A stretch of 64,000 bases of DNA from Couchioplanes azureus (lineage in GTDB: Bacteria > Actinomycetota > Actinomycetes > Mycobacteriales > Micromonosporaceae): contig NZ_BMQY01000002.1 in assembly GCF_014648355.1 (NCBI RefSeq), forward strand, positions 704,389 through 768,388, read 5' to 3'. Below, piece by piece: positions 37,211 through 46,645 of this stretch. The stretch's first letter is position 1, and each line of letters begins with the position of its first letter. The position numbers and the translations under genes were made by a program. A model generated the notes under the pieces. That model was not told the DNA's origin. It saw nothing but the letters and a program-made list of their open reading frames with translations, and made no database searches.

Positions 37211-37608
37211 CGTCGTTCCTCCAGCTGCTTGCACGTCACGCACCGGGTCGCGACCGGGAACGCCGCCAGCCGCTCGACCGGGATGGCGTTGCCGCACCGC
37301 TCGCACCAACCGTAGTTGCCCTCGCCGAGGCGCTCGAGGGCGCGTTCCACCTGGTTGATGCGCTCCAGCAGATTGTTGGCCAGGGTGATCTCCTGCTCCC
37401 GCTCGAACGTCTTCGTGCCGGTGTCCGCCTGGTCGTCCCCGGCGGAGTCGGCGAGCCGTTCCCGCTGCAGCTCGGTGATCTCGGTGAGCGACTGGTCGTA
37501 CTCGGCCTGCAGCTCGTCGCGGCGCTCGACCAGCGCGGCGCGGATCTTCTCGGTCTCCGCCGCGCTGCGGGACCGCTCGGGCGCCGCCTTCTCGGTTGCC
37601 TTGGCCAT
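37207..37608 (-). CDS. TraR/DksA family zinc-finger transcription factor
   Basis: A 133-residue protein. The N-terminal two thirds is a predicted coiled coil (ETEKIRAALVERRDELQAEY to LLERINQVERALERLG), with acidic residues near the tip (SAGDDQADTGT). The C-terminus is a C4 zinc finger: CERCGN, then CVTCKQ. DksA-like proteins insert into the RNA polymerase secondary channel. The start is ATG 37608 after GGGGAG. It is followed directly by lspA and rluD, a known actinobacterial order. Confidence 0.92.
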   Translation of the reverse strand: MAKATEKAAPERSRSAAETEKIRAALVERRDELQAEYDQSLTEITELQRERLADSAGDDQADTGTKTFEREQEITLANNLLERINQVERALERLGEGNYGWCERCGNAIPVERLAAFPVATRCVTCKQLEERR

Positions 37609-37906
37609 CGTCGCTCCCCTGAGCCGCGCGGGGCGCGGCGAAATCGGCGGTGTCGGTGAAATGCAGGATGCGGTCGCCCACCGCCCCGCGTGTCGTCGGG
37701 CCACCTCCGCGCGACGGGTCACGCCCCCGCGCGACCCGGTGCACGGCCCCCACGTGCACGAAAGGCGCGGCCGACTCTGCCGCGCACCCCGGAGGCTCGC
37801 AAGGATACGGAACGTGAAGAGCAGCGACAACATGGCGCACCGATCCGGCCAACCGTCAAATGCTGATGAAACGCCCACGCCGAGGGTCGGATTCCCGACG
37901 CTGAGG
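37609..37906. other. Gene-free interval upstream of dksA/traR
   Basis: About 300 bases without a credible gene. It should hold the promoter of the dksA-lspA-rluD unit on the minus strand and the end of the antiporter gene. I see no clear -10/-35 pair, tRNA or hairpin that stands out. Confidence 0.5.
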
Positions 37907-39420
<1,514 letters not shown>

Positions 39421-39424
<4 letters not shown>

Positions 39425-39825
39425 GCGGTCCCGTCGCGAGCGGCCCCGCCCCGGGCGGTCGCGTCACCAGCAGCCTCGTCCCGCAGGTGCGCGAGCCGCG
39501 GGCCGACGTCCCCGGCGACCGTGAAGACCTTGTCCCGGCTGGTGGCACCGATCTTGAGGGTCACGGCGGCGGGACGGACGCCCAGGGCCTCGGCCAGCGC
39601 CCGCCGGACCGCCTCGGTGGCCTTGCCGTCCACCGCCGGTGCCGCGACGGCGACGATCAGGGCCGGACCGTGCGGGCCGTCGTACCGGCCGCCGACCCGG
39701 TTCCGCCCGGCGCCGGGACGTACCCGCACCGCGACCGAGGAGTCGACCGGCCCGGCCCCGGCCCGGGACGCCCGCGCCGGGGCCGGGGCACCGGTCTCGG
39801 TGGAGGACACGCGCCGCTTGGCCAT
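39421..39825 (-). CDS. DUF167 (YggU) family protein
   Basis: A 134-residue protein with a low-complexity first 28 residues and a DUF167 core (residues about 30-105): VAVRVRPGAGRNRVGG, ALIVAVAAPAVDGKATEAVR and LKIGATSRDKVFTVAG. YggU proteins are small alpha/beta proteins of unknown role. It is coupled to the antiporter gene by a 4-base overlap. Confidence 0.88.
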
Positions 39826-39914
39826 GCCCCATTGTGCCGATCTTCGCAGCCGCGCCGAAGCGGGGTCGGCCGACAGCCCACCGTGACCCCGTTCCCGGGC
39901 TCAGGCCCCGACGG

Positions 39915-41378
39915 TCAGTGCCGCAGAGCGGCCGCGACCAGGCGGTCGACCGGCCGGCACTGGCCGCACGGGCTGAAGCCGAGCTCGACCGCCTCCGCCA
40001 CCGGCAGCGCCTCGGTCTGCCGGGCGCTCAGGTGCGGGCAGTCCGCCAGGTGGTAGCGCGGCCGTCCGTCCACGACCACCACCTCGGCGTCGAGTCGCGC
40101 CACCCGCACCGCGTCGGCGGGCCGGACCCGCTGCGGCAGCGGTTCGTCGTCCGGATCGTCGGGGTCCGGGTCTCCGAACTCGTCCGCCGATACGGACGCG
40201 CCGCGGCCGGACCAGGCCGGCTCGTCCCGCGGCCCGGCCTCGGACCAGGCCGGCTCCTCCCGCGGCCCGGCCTCGGACCAGGCCGGCTCCTCCCGCGGCC
40301 CGGCCTCGGACCACGCCGGCTCCTCCCGCGGCCCGGCCTCGGACCACGCCGGCTCCTCCCGCGGCCCGGCCTCGGACCACGCCGGCTCCTCCCGCGGCCC
40401 GCCCTCGGACCACGCCGGCTCCGATGGGGGATCGCCGGCGGGTGCGGCCTCGGAGGCACGGCGCCACGAGTCGTCGTCCTCCGCGCGGGCTCCGCCGATC
40501 ATCGACGATGCCTGGTCGTAGTCCCCGGCGGCACGGTCCGCGTCCGGACCCGAGTGCGGGGCGCGGGCCGCGCCCGAGTGCGGGGCCCGGAGCCCGCCCG
40601 AGCCGGTCGGCCCCTCGGCGCGGGCCGTGCCGAGGCCGGCCTGCTCCTCGCCGTCGTGCTCGAGGCGCTGGGTCACGTCGGGGCCGGGCCCGCCGGCCGC
40701 CGTCCGGGACCGGTCCGCGAGGATCGCCTCGGTGTCGCGCTGACCCGCGGCACGGGCGGCGGCGCGGTCCGGTTCGCTGTCGGAGGCGACAGCGCCGTCC
40801 CGGGCCGGATCATGGTCCTCGCGGGATTGGCCCGGCGAGAGCTCCGCACCCTCGTCCGGAGTGTCCGCAGGCGACGGACCGGAGGCGGACGGGCCCGCCT
40901 CCCCGAAGCCGGCCCGCCTCACCGGCAGGTCGGCCTCGGCGAAGGCCGCTGCCATGGCGGAGCCACCCGGGCTCGCGGAGGCGGCCTGCCCCGCACGGAC
41001 GCCGGGCTCGCCGCGGACGGCGGAAACGCGCTCTGCGCGCCCAGGGGGAACCGGCTCACCGCGGGCGGCGGAGGCGGGCTCGCCATGAGGCGGAACGGGC
41101 TCGCCGCGGGCGGCGGAGGCGGGCTCGCCACGAGCCGCAACCGGCTCGCCGCGGAGGGCGGAAGCGGTGGTGGACGGGGGGTCTTCCAGGTCGGCGGGGA
41201 GGGGTTCGCCGACGGCGCGACGGCCGGCCGAGGCCTGGCGGGCGCCGATGACCAGGGCCACCGCGGCCAGCAGGCTGGCGACGATGGAGCCGATCAGCAG
41301 AGTGCTCGAACCACCGGCCAGGCCGAGGACGAGCAGAACCACAGCGACGAGGATGAGCAGCAGACTTGCAACGATCAT
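39915..41378 (-). CDS. Two-helix membrane protein with 11-residue repeats and Cys/His C-terminal domain
   Basis: A 487-residue protein I cannot name. Residues 1-46 are two membrane helices (MIVASLLLILVAVVLLVLG; TLLIGSIVASLLAAVALVIG). Residues about 75-135 repeat ARGEP units. Residues about 319-390 repeat an 11-residue unit AWSEAGPREEP about six times. The last 55 residues form a compact domain: VVVVDGRPRYHLADCPHL, then FSPCGQCRP, which looks like a metal site with His, two single Cys contexts and CGQC. The start is ATG 41378. It lies directly downstream of divIVA. A role in wall growth is only inferred from position. Confidence 0.8.
   Translation of the reverse strand: MIVASLLLILVAVVLLVLGLAGGSSTLLIGSIVASLLAAVALVIGARQASAGRRAVGEPLPADLEDPPSTTASALRGEPVAARGEPASAARGEPVPPHGEPASAARGEPVPPGRAERVSAVRGEPGVRAGQAASASPGGSAMAAAFAEADLPVRRAGFGEAGPSASGPSPADTPDEGAELSPGQSREDHDPARDGAVASDSEPDRAAARAAGQRDTEAILADRSRTAAGGPGPDVTQRLEHDGEEQAGLGTARAEGPTGSGGLRAPHSGAARAPHSGPDADRAAGDYDQASSMIGGARAEDDDSWRRASEAAPAGDPPSEPAWSEGGPREEPAWSEAGPREEPAWSEAGPREEPAWSEAGPREEPAWSEAGPREEPAWSEAGPRDEPAWSGRGASVSADEFGDPDPDDPDDEPLPQRVRPADAVRVARLDAEVVVVDGRPRYHLADCPHLSARQTEALPVAEAVELGFSPCGQCRPVDRLVAAALRH
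40195..40430 (-). repeat. 33-bp in-frame tandem repeats (AWSEAGPREEP)
   Basis: A 33-bp unit containing ggaccacgccggctcctccc is repeated about seven times with very few changes. The period is a multiple of three and the reading frame is kept. Near identity implies recent expansion and probable copy-number variation. Confidence 0.88.
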
Positions 41379-41427
41379 GGCTCATCCCCGCCGCAGTGGA
41401 TACGTCGTTCAGGGGTGACGCAGGGGG

Positions 41428-42246
41428 TCAGCGGCCCGTCTCGATCGACGTGGCGCGGCTGCCGCCGTACGAGCCGGCGAGGCCGGCCGCGGCGAGACCG
41501 CCCGAGCCGCCGACCGTGCGGTTGGCGTCGGCGCGGGTCATCTCCGCCTCCAGGCCCTGGCCACGGCCGTCGAGGTCGCGCAGCTGGCTCTCGAGGTAGG
41601 CCTTCAGCCGCGTGCGGTACTCCCGCTCGAACTGCTTGAGCTCCTCGATGTGCTTCTGCAGCGCGGACCGCTTGGCGTCCAGGCCGCCCATGGCCTCCTG
41701 GTGACGCTGGCGCGCGTCCCGCTCGAGGGCGTCCGCCTTGGCGCGGGCCTCGCGGGTGACCTCCTCCGCCTTGGAGCGGGCGTCGGAGAGAAGCTTGTCG
41801 GCCTCGCGGCGCGCGTCCGACACGTGGTCGTCGGCGGTGCGCTGGGCCATCATGAGGACGCGCAGCGCCTGCTGCTCGCCGTCGCCGCTGCCCGACGACG
41901 ACGGGGCGCCGACGGGGCCCTGGGCACGGACCTGCTCGAGCTCGGCCTGCATCTGCCGCGCCGCCTGCTCGGCCGCCGTCTTGTCGCGCTGGACGCGGTC
42001 GAGCTGCGCCTTCATGTCGTTGAGCTCGGCCGCGAGGCGCGGGTCGGCGCTCGGGCCGGCCGGTGCGCCACCCCGTCCGCCGCGCTCCACCTGGGCACGC
42101 AGCTCGTTGTTCTCCTCGATCAGACGGGCGAGTTCACGCTCGACCTCGTCAAGGAAGGCGTCGACCTCCTCCTCGTCATACCCCCGCTTGCCGATCGGGG
42201 GCTTCTTGAAGGCGACGTTGTGCACGTCCGCCGGGGTCAGCGGCAT
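41428..42246 (-). CDS. divIVA: DivIVA/Wag31 polar growth protein
   Basis: A 272-residue coiled-coil protein that marks cell poles and directs wall growth in actinobacteria. The DivIVA membrane-binding N-terminus is clear ([20 protein letters not shown], then [21 protein letters not shown]). A Gly/Pro linker (residues about 55-70) separates it from a long coiled coil ([61 protein letters not shown]). The ATG at 42246 follows GAGGAG. It is downstream of sepF and yggT, the usual order. Confidence 0.96.
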   Translation of the reverse strand: MPLTPADVHNVAFKKPPIGKRGYDEEEVDAFLDEVERELARLIEENNELRAQVERGGRGGAPAGPSADPRLAAELNDMKAQLDRVQRDKTAAEQAARQMQAELEQVRAQGPVGAPSSSGSGDGEQQALRVLMMAQRTADDHVSDARREADKLLSDARSKAEEVTREARAKADALERDARQRHQEAMGGLDAKRSALQKHIEELKQFEREYRTRLKAYLESQLRDLDGRGQGLEAEMTRADANRTVGGSGGLAAAGLAGSYGGSRATSIETGR

Positions 42247-42305
42247 CGAAACTCCTCGGGTCAGTTGCGGCCGCGTGGGGAGCAGCCGATCGCCGGCGTC
42301 CGCGG

Positions 42306-42611
42306 TCAGGCGAACGCGATGATCAGACGCTCTAACACGAATCTCAAAAGCACGAACAGGATAACCAGCAGGACCAGGGACGCCAGGTCCAAGCTCACGG
42401 TACCAATTCGAAGCGGTGGGATCACACGCCTCAACGCCCTGAGGGGTGGATCAGTGACGCTCCACACCGATTCCAATGCCGCCGACGCACCCCGTCCGGG
42501 CTGCCATCTCCGCCCATACTGCAGCACTGCACCCAGTACGAACCGGGCCAGCAGGGTCAGGAAGAACACATAGACCAACAGATAGATGATCTGAAACACG
42601 ATCGACAGCAC
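42306..42611 (-). CDS. YggT family membrane protein
   Basis: A 101-residue protein with two hydrophobic segments (residues 5-30 and 74-98) separated by [20 protein letters not shown], the YggT signature. YggT proteins are conserved between sepF and divIVA in actinobacteria and are linked to osmotic tolerance in other bacteria, but the mechanism is unknown. Start is GTG 42611; it begins 24 bases after the sepF stop. Confidence 0.92.
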   Translation of the reverse strand: MLSIVFQIIYLLVYVFFLTLLARFVLGAVLQYGRRWQPGRGASAALESVWSVTDPPLRALRRVIPPLRIGTVSLDLASLVLLVILFVLLRFVLERLIIAFA

Positions 42612-42635
42612 GTCAGGCGGGTCCCTCGTTAGGGG

Positions 42636-43337
42636 TCAACTCTGGGTGAAGAAGCCGCCCTCAGCGATCTTGGCCTTGTCCTCCGCGGTGACCTGGACGT
42701 TGGCCGGCGAGAGCAGGAAAACCCGGTTGGTCACGCGCTCGATCGTACCGCGAAGACCGAAGGCGAGCCCGGCGGCGAAGTCGACCAGGCGGCGGGCGTC
42801 GCCCTCATCCATCTCGGTGAGATTGATGATCACCGGCACGCCGTCGCGGAAGTGCTCGCCGATCGTGCGGGCCTCCCGGTACGTCGTCGGGTGCAGGGTG
42901 GTGATCTGGTACCGCTGCTCGTCCTCGGCCGGGCGCTGGTGCACCTGGGTCTGCGGCGCGAGGGCCAGATTGTCGCGGGTGGAGTAGCTCAGCGCACCGG
43001 AGGGCTCGCTCACCGATGCGGACGGACGGGTGATCGAGCGCACACTGCCCCGCTCGGCACGCTCGTGCTCCTCGCGGTCGAGTGCCGCCGCGGCCCGCTC
43101 CAGCCGGCCGCTCCCCCGCTCGGACGCGCGGGCCCGTGGCAGCGACGGTGCGTCGTCGACGTCGTCCTCGTCGTCGGCGTACTCGTCGGCGTAGCGGTAG
43201 CCGGAGTCGCGTTCCCGGTCCCGATCCCGGTCGCGATCCCGCTCGCGGTAGCCGCTGTCGCGGTATCCACGGTCGTCGTACTGGTCGTCCTCCTCGACCA
43301 GGCCCAGCCACACGCCGGCCTTGCGCAGCGCGCTCAT
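42636..43337 (-). CDS. sepF: Cell division protein SepF
   Basis: A 233-residue FtsZ membrane tether. It opens ALRKAGVWLGLVEEDDQYDD, the amphipathic membrane-targeting helix. A charged linker with DRDRDRDRERD follows. The C-terminal SepF domain (residues about 140-225) has TLHPTTYREARTIGEHFRDG, VPVIINLTEMDEGDARRLVD and GLRGTIERVTNRVFLLSP. The ATG at 43337 overlaps the stop of a 14-codon upstream frame. SepF replaces FtsA as membrane anchor in actinobacteria. Confidence 0.95.
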   Translation of the reverse strand: MSALRKAGVWLGLVEEDDQYDDRGYRDSGYRERDRDRDRDRERDSGYRYADEYADDEDDVDDAPSLPRARASERGSGRLERAAAALDREEHERAERGSVRSITRPSASVSEPSGALSYSTRDNLALAPQTQVHQRPAEDEQRYQITTLHPTTYREARTIGEHFRDGVPVIINLTEMDEGDARRLVDFAAGLAFGLRGTIERVTNRVFLLSPANVQVTAEDKAKIAEGGFFTQS

Positions 43338-43378
43338 GCCATCACCAGACCCTGCTCGGCGCCGAACCGCTCGTCCAT
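43334..43378 (-). CDS. Putative 14-codon upstream ORF coupled to sepF
   Basis: ATG 43378 stands behind a strong GGAGGTGGGG ribosome binding site and encodes MDERFGAEQGLVMA. Its TGA overlaps the sepF ATG (ATGA). sepF itself has only a weak site, so ribosomes could reach it by reinitiation. No peptide function is claimed; a chance frame cannot be excluded. Confidence 0.4.
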   Translation of the reverse strand: MDERFGAEQGLVMA

Positions 43379-43436
43379 GCCCCCCACCTCCATCCGTGTG
43401 CGGCCCGCGCCCCCAGGCGTGCCGCTTCCCCCCTTG

Positions 43437-43449
43437 CACGGATTCCGTG
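43437..43449. promoter_or_regulatory. 13-bp palindrome upstream of sepF
   Basis: cacggattccgtg is a perfect 6+1+6 inverted repeat 100 bases before the sepF start, in the only sizeable gap between yggS and sepF. It could be an operator or a weak hairpin; no known box matches it. Confidence 0.35.
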
Positions 43450-43563
43450 ATCTTCAAACCTTCGGACCCCGGCGCCCGCTCACGACGCTGCGTCGTCGGA
43501 CGCTCCGCCGGCGAGCACGTCGCGCGTAAACAACACGTATGTAGTTTGCTGCCCGCCGCAAGG

Positions 43564-44388
43564 CTACCGCAGCGTGTTTCGCATCCCGAGTAAAGATGTG
43601 CCGATCCGCACGTGTGTCGCTCCGTGCCGGACGGCCTCCTCGAGATCGCCGCTCATGCCCGCCGACAGCACCGTCGCGTCCGGATGATCGGCCCGCAGCC
43701 GGGCGGCGGTCGCCGCCAGCGCCGCGAACGCCCGCGCCGGTTCCCAGTCCCGCGGCGCGACCGCCATCAGGCCGCGCAACCGCAGTATCTCGGCGGATGC
43801 CAGGACGTCCGCGATCCGCCACAGGTCCCGCTCCGGATCGGCGAAAGCCGCGGACGACGCCTCCGGGAAGGCACCGGACGGCGAGCGGCCGGCGGCCGGG
43901 TCGACCGCGCCGCCGCGGGCCGGGTCGCCGTCGATGCTGACCTGGATCAGCACGTCGAGCGGCCGGTCCCGGTGCTTGGTCGCGGCGGCGTCCAGAGCGG
44001 ACGCCAGCCGCAGCGAGCCGACCGACTCGACCACGTCGGCGTAGCGCACCACCGAGGCGGCCTTGTTGCGCTGCAACTGCCCGACGAAGTGCCACCGGAC
44101 CGAGGTGCCCGCCGCGGCGACCGCGGCCGCCTTCGCCGCGGCCTCCTGGTCCTTGTTCTCCCCGACGTCGGTGACGCCGAGCTCGGCCAGCAGGACGACG
44201 TCGGCGGCCGGGTACGTCTTGGTGACGGCGACCAGTTCCACGCCGCCCGGGTCGCGGCCGGCCGCCGTGCAGGCGCGCGCGATCCGCTCGCGCACCTCGG
44301 CGAGCGAGGCGGCCAGCTCGTCCCGGCGTGCCTGCTCCGGCAAGCCGTCAGGAACCGTTCTTGAGGAAGTCCGGCACATCGACGTCAT
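43564..44388 (-). CDS. YggS-type pyridoxal phosphate homeostasis protein
   Basis: A PLP-binding TIM barrel of up to 274 residues. Motifs are [12 protein letters not shown] with the PLP lysine, [31 protein letters not shown] and [26 protein letters not shown] is seen at the C-terminal phosphate site. An insertion of about 25 residues (after [14 protein letters not shown]) enlarges the middle. ATG 44388 would overlap ftsZ by 41 bases; TTG 44343, four bases past the ftsZ stop, is an alternative. Neither has a good binding site. It lies directly after ftsZ because pgeF, usually between them, is absent. Confidence 0.9.
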   Translation of the reverse strand: MTSMCRTSSRTVPDGLPEQARRDELAASLAEVRERIARACTAAGRDPGGVELVAVTKTYPAADVVLLAELGVTDVGENKDQEAAAKAAAVAAAGTSVRWHFVGQLQRNKAASVVRYADVVESVGSLRLASALDAAATKHRDRPLDVLIQVSIDGDPARGGAVDPAAGRSPSGAFPEASSAAFADPERDLWRIADVLASAEILRLRGLMAVAPRDWEPARAFAALAATAARLRADHPDATVLSAGMSGDLEEAVRHGATHVRIGTSLLGMRNTLR

Positions 44389-45493
44389 CGAAGAGCACCC
44401 GGCGCGGCGGCGGGGTGGTCGCGGCCGCGGGCGGCGGCGTCACCGCCGCCGGGCTGACCGGCGCGGGCACGCTGGGCGTCACCGCGGGCGGCGCCGTCGG
44501 CTGCTGCACCACCTTGCGGGCCGGCTCGGTCGGCTTGTACGACGGCGTCCCCCCGTCGAAGCCGGCGGCGATCACGGTGACCCGCACCTCGTCGCCGAGC
44601 GCGTCGTCGATGACGGCGCCGAAGATGATGTTGGCGTCCGGGTGCGCCGCGTCGGTGACCAGCTGCGCCGCGTCGTTGATCTCGAAGAGACCGAGGTCCG
44701 AGCCGCCGGCGATGGAGAGCAGCACGCCGCGCGCGCCGTCCATGCTCTGCTCCAGCAGCGGGCTGGAGATGGCCTTCTCGGCGGCCTCGACCGCGCGGTT
44801 GTCCCCGCGGGCGCTGCCGATGCCCATGAGGGCGCTGCCGGCGCCGCTCATGACGCTCTTGACGTCGGCGAAGTCCAGGTTGATCAGGCCCGGCGTGGTG
44901 ATCAGGTCGGTGATGCCCTGCACGCCGGAGAGCAGCACCTGGTCGGCCTGGCGGAAGGCGTCCATCATGCTGATGCCGCGGTCGCCGAGTGCGAGTAGCC
45001 GGTCGTTCGGGATCACGATCAGCGTGTCGCACTGGTTGCGCAGCTCGTCGATGCCGGACTCGGCCTGCACCTGGCGGCGCTTGCCCTCGAACGAGAACGG
45101 CCGGGTCACCACGCCGATGGTCAGCGCGCCGAGCTTGCGGGCGATGTTCGCGACCACGGGCGCCCCGCCCGTGCCCGTGCCGCCGCCCTCGCCGCAGGTC
45201 ACGAAGACCATGTCGGCCCCCTTGAGGACCTCCTCGATCTCGTCGCGGTGGTCCTCGGCGGCGTTCTTGCCGACCTCGGGCTGCGCACCGGCGCCGAGCC
45301 CGCGGGTCAGTTCGCGGCCGACGTCGAGCTTGACGTCGGCATCGGACATCAGCAGCGCCTGGGCATCGGTGTTGATCGCGATGAACTCGACTCCCTTGAG
45401 CCCTACCTCGATCATGCGGTTCACGGCGTTGACGCCACCGCCACCGATGCCGACGACCTTGATGACCGCAAGATAGTTGTGCGGAGGTGTCAT
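44348..45493 (-). CDS. ftsZ: Cell division protein FtsZ
   Basis: A 381-residue tubulin homologue forming the division ring. The GTPase domain shows [17 protein letters not shown], the tubulin signature [10 protein letters not shown] (near residue 103) and the T7-loop region [15 protein letters not shown] with the catalytic Asp. A Pro/Ala-rich linker (residues about 315-365) leads to the conserved tail [13 protein letters not shown], which binds SepF and FtsW. The ATG at 45493 gives the usual actinobacterial N-terminus [16 protein letters not shown] 281-base intergenic region upstream carries its own promoter. Confidence 0.98.
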   Translation of the reverse strand: MTPPHNYLAVIKVVGIGGGGVNAVNRMIEVGLKGVEFIAINTDAQALLMSDADVKLDVGRELTRGLGAGAQPEVGKNAAEDHRDEIEEVLKGADMVFVTCGEGGGTGTGGAPVVANIARKLGALTIGVVTRPFSFEGKRRQVQAESGIDELRNQCDTLIVIPNDRLLALGDRGISMMDAFRQADQVLLSGVQGITDLITTPGLINLDFADVKSVMSGAGSALMGIGSARGDNRAVEAAEKAISSPLLEQSMDGARGVLLSIAGGSDLGLFEINDAAQLVTDAAHPDANIIFGAVIDDALGDEVRVTVIAAGFDGGTPSYKPTEPARKVVQQPTAPPAVTPSVPAPVSPAAVTPPPAAATTPPPRRVLFDDVDVPDFLKNGS

Positions 45494-45582
45494 CGGGCTC
45501 AGCCTTCCCTTCCAGGGTTGGCGGACGTCGAGGCCCCAGCGGTCCGGCCAAGAACCGCCATCGACGTCCGCTCCGTACAAGG

Positions 45583-45631
45583 GAGGGCGAGGAAACCCTC
45601 ACCCTCTACTAGAGGCTTAGTGTTATGTCAA
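45583..45631 (-). promoter_or_regulatory. ftsZ promoter region with palindrome and 5' UTR hairpin
   Basis: On the minus strand, TTGACA (45626-45631) is a perfect -35. Seventeen bases on, TAGAGG (45603-45608) is a possible -10. That element is half of a perfect 13-bp palindrome, cctctactagagg (45603-45615). Immediately downstream, 45583-45606 can form a 10-bp stem with a 4-base loop at the start of the mRNA, about 90 bases before ftsZ. The -10 assignment is tentative. Confidence 0.55.
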
Positions 45632-45774
45632 CTACTGAACCTCTCGGGGCAACGTAAGCGGACGTGTCGCCCGATCCAAGGACCAACGCGGCGTGTCGGC
45701 GTCCGCTGATGAGGCGAGTATCCGACTCAGCCGTAACCTCCGACGTAATAAGCCGTTTGGCGTGTCTTGTCCGA

Positions 45775-46542
45775 TTACCGGATGGTGACCACCGTCGGCG
45801 CGCTCACGTCGATCGTGTCGCCCTTGCGCGGCAACAGCGCGGTCGCCACCTGAGCCTTCTTCTCGCTCTCGGTGTCGTCGCCCCAGATGATTGTTCTGTC
45901 CTTGCGCAACCCCAGCCTGACCTGCGCCGGCGCCGGCACCGAGATCGAGACGAGCTGCTCGCGCAGTTCGGCGGTGAGCGAGGAGAGCACCACCAGCGCG
46001 GACCGGGTGTTGACGTCGGCCGGCCCCGGCGCCGCGAGCTTGGCCACCGGCAGCCCCGCCGGCCGCTTCGCGACCGTCCGGAAGGCGACCCCCTCGGCAT
46101 CGATGAGGGAGAACTGCTTGCCCACGGGTACGGCGGCCACGGCCGTACGCTCCACGACCTGCACCTCGACCGTGGCAGGCCAGCTGCGCGACACGATCGC
46201 CCGCTCGACGGCCGGCAGCGCCTGCACCCGGTCCCGGATCGCGTCCAGGTCCACCCGGGCGAGCGGCTCGCTCATCCGCACCGAGGCCGCCTCCTCGACC
46301 TGGACGGGGGTCAGCGTGTCGGTGCCGACGACCCGCACCTCGCGGACGCCCAGCACGGAGGTGCCGTACACGGTCCAGACCAGCGCGCCCACGGTGACCA
46401 GCACGCCGAGACCGACCGCCCAGGGCAGCGCCGCGCGCAGCCGGCGCTGCCGGGCGCGGGCCATGAACCGCCGCACCGACGGCGGGACGGCATCCGTGTC
46501 CGCCCGCACCAGCCGCCAGTTCCGTCCGCCCCCGTCGCTCAC
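45775..46542 (-). CDS. ftsQ: Cell division protein FtsQ
   Basis: A 255-residue bitopic divisome protein. A basic cytosolic N-terminus (RRFMARARQRRLRAALP) precedes one membrane helix (residues about 40-60). The POTRA domain follows (VREVRVVGTDTLTPVQVEEA, MSEPLARVDLDAIRDRVQAL), then the FtsQ beta domain (AIVSRSWPATVEVQVVERTA to the end). It scaffolds FtsL and DivIC at the septum. It is upstream of ftsZ and 103 bases after murC. Confidence 0.94.
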   Translation of the reverse strand: MSDGGGRNWRLVRADTDAVPPSVRRFMARARQRRLRAALPWAVGLGVLVTVGALVWTVYGTSVLGVREVRVVGTDTLTPVQVEEAASVRMSEPLARVDLDAIRDRVQALPAVERAIVSRSWPATVEVQVVERTAVAAVPVGKQFSLIDAEGVAFRTVAKRPAGLPVAKLAAPGPADVNTRSALVVLSSLTAELREQLVSISVPAPAQVRLGLRKDRTIIWGDDTESEKKAQVATALLPRKGDTIDVSAPTVVTIR

Positions 46543-46645
46543 CGCACCCCCCGGTCGTCCGTCACCGCCGCCTGCCGGCGGCTCGCCGTCGATCAGCCGT
46601 CCGCCAGCGCGGCCGGAAGTTCATGGCTGCCCGATTCGTGGCCGC

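Noticed and set aside
43341..43590. Open frame upstream of sepF extending it by 40 codons
   Set aside because: The extension is low-complexity, and the SepF family N-terminus begins at the ATG at 43337.
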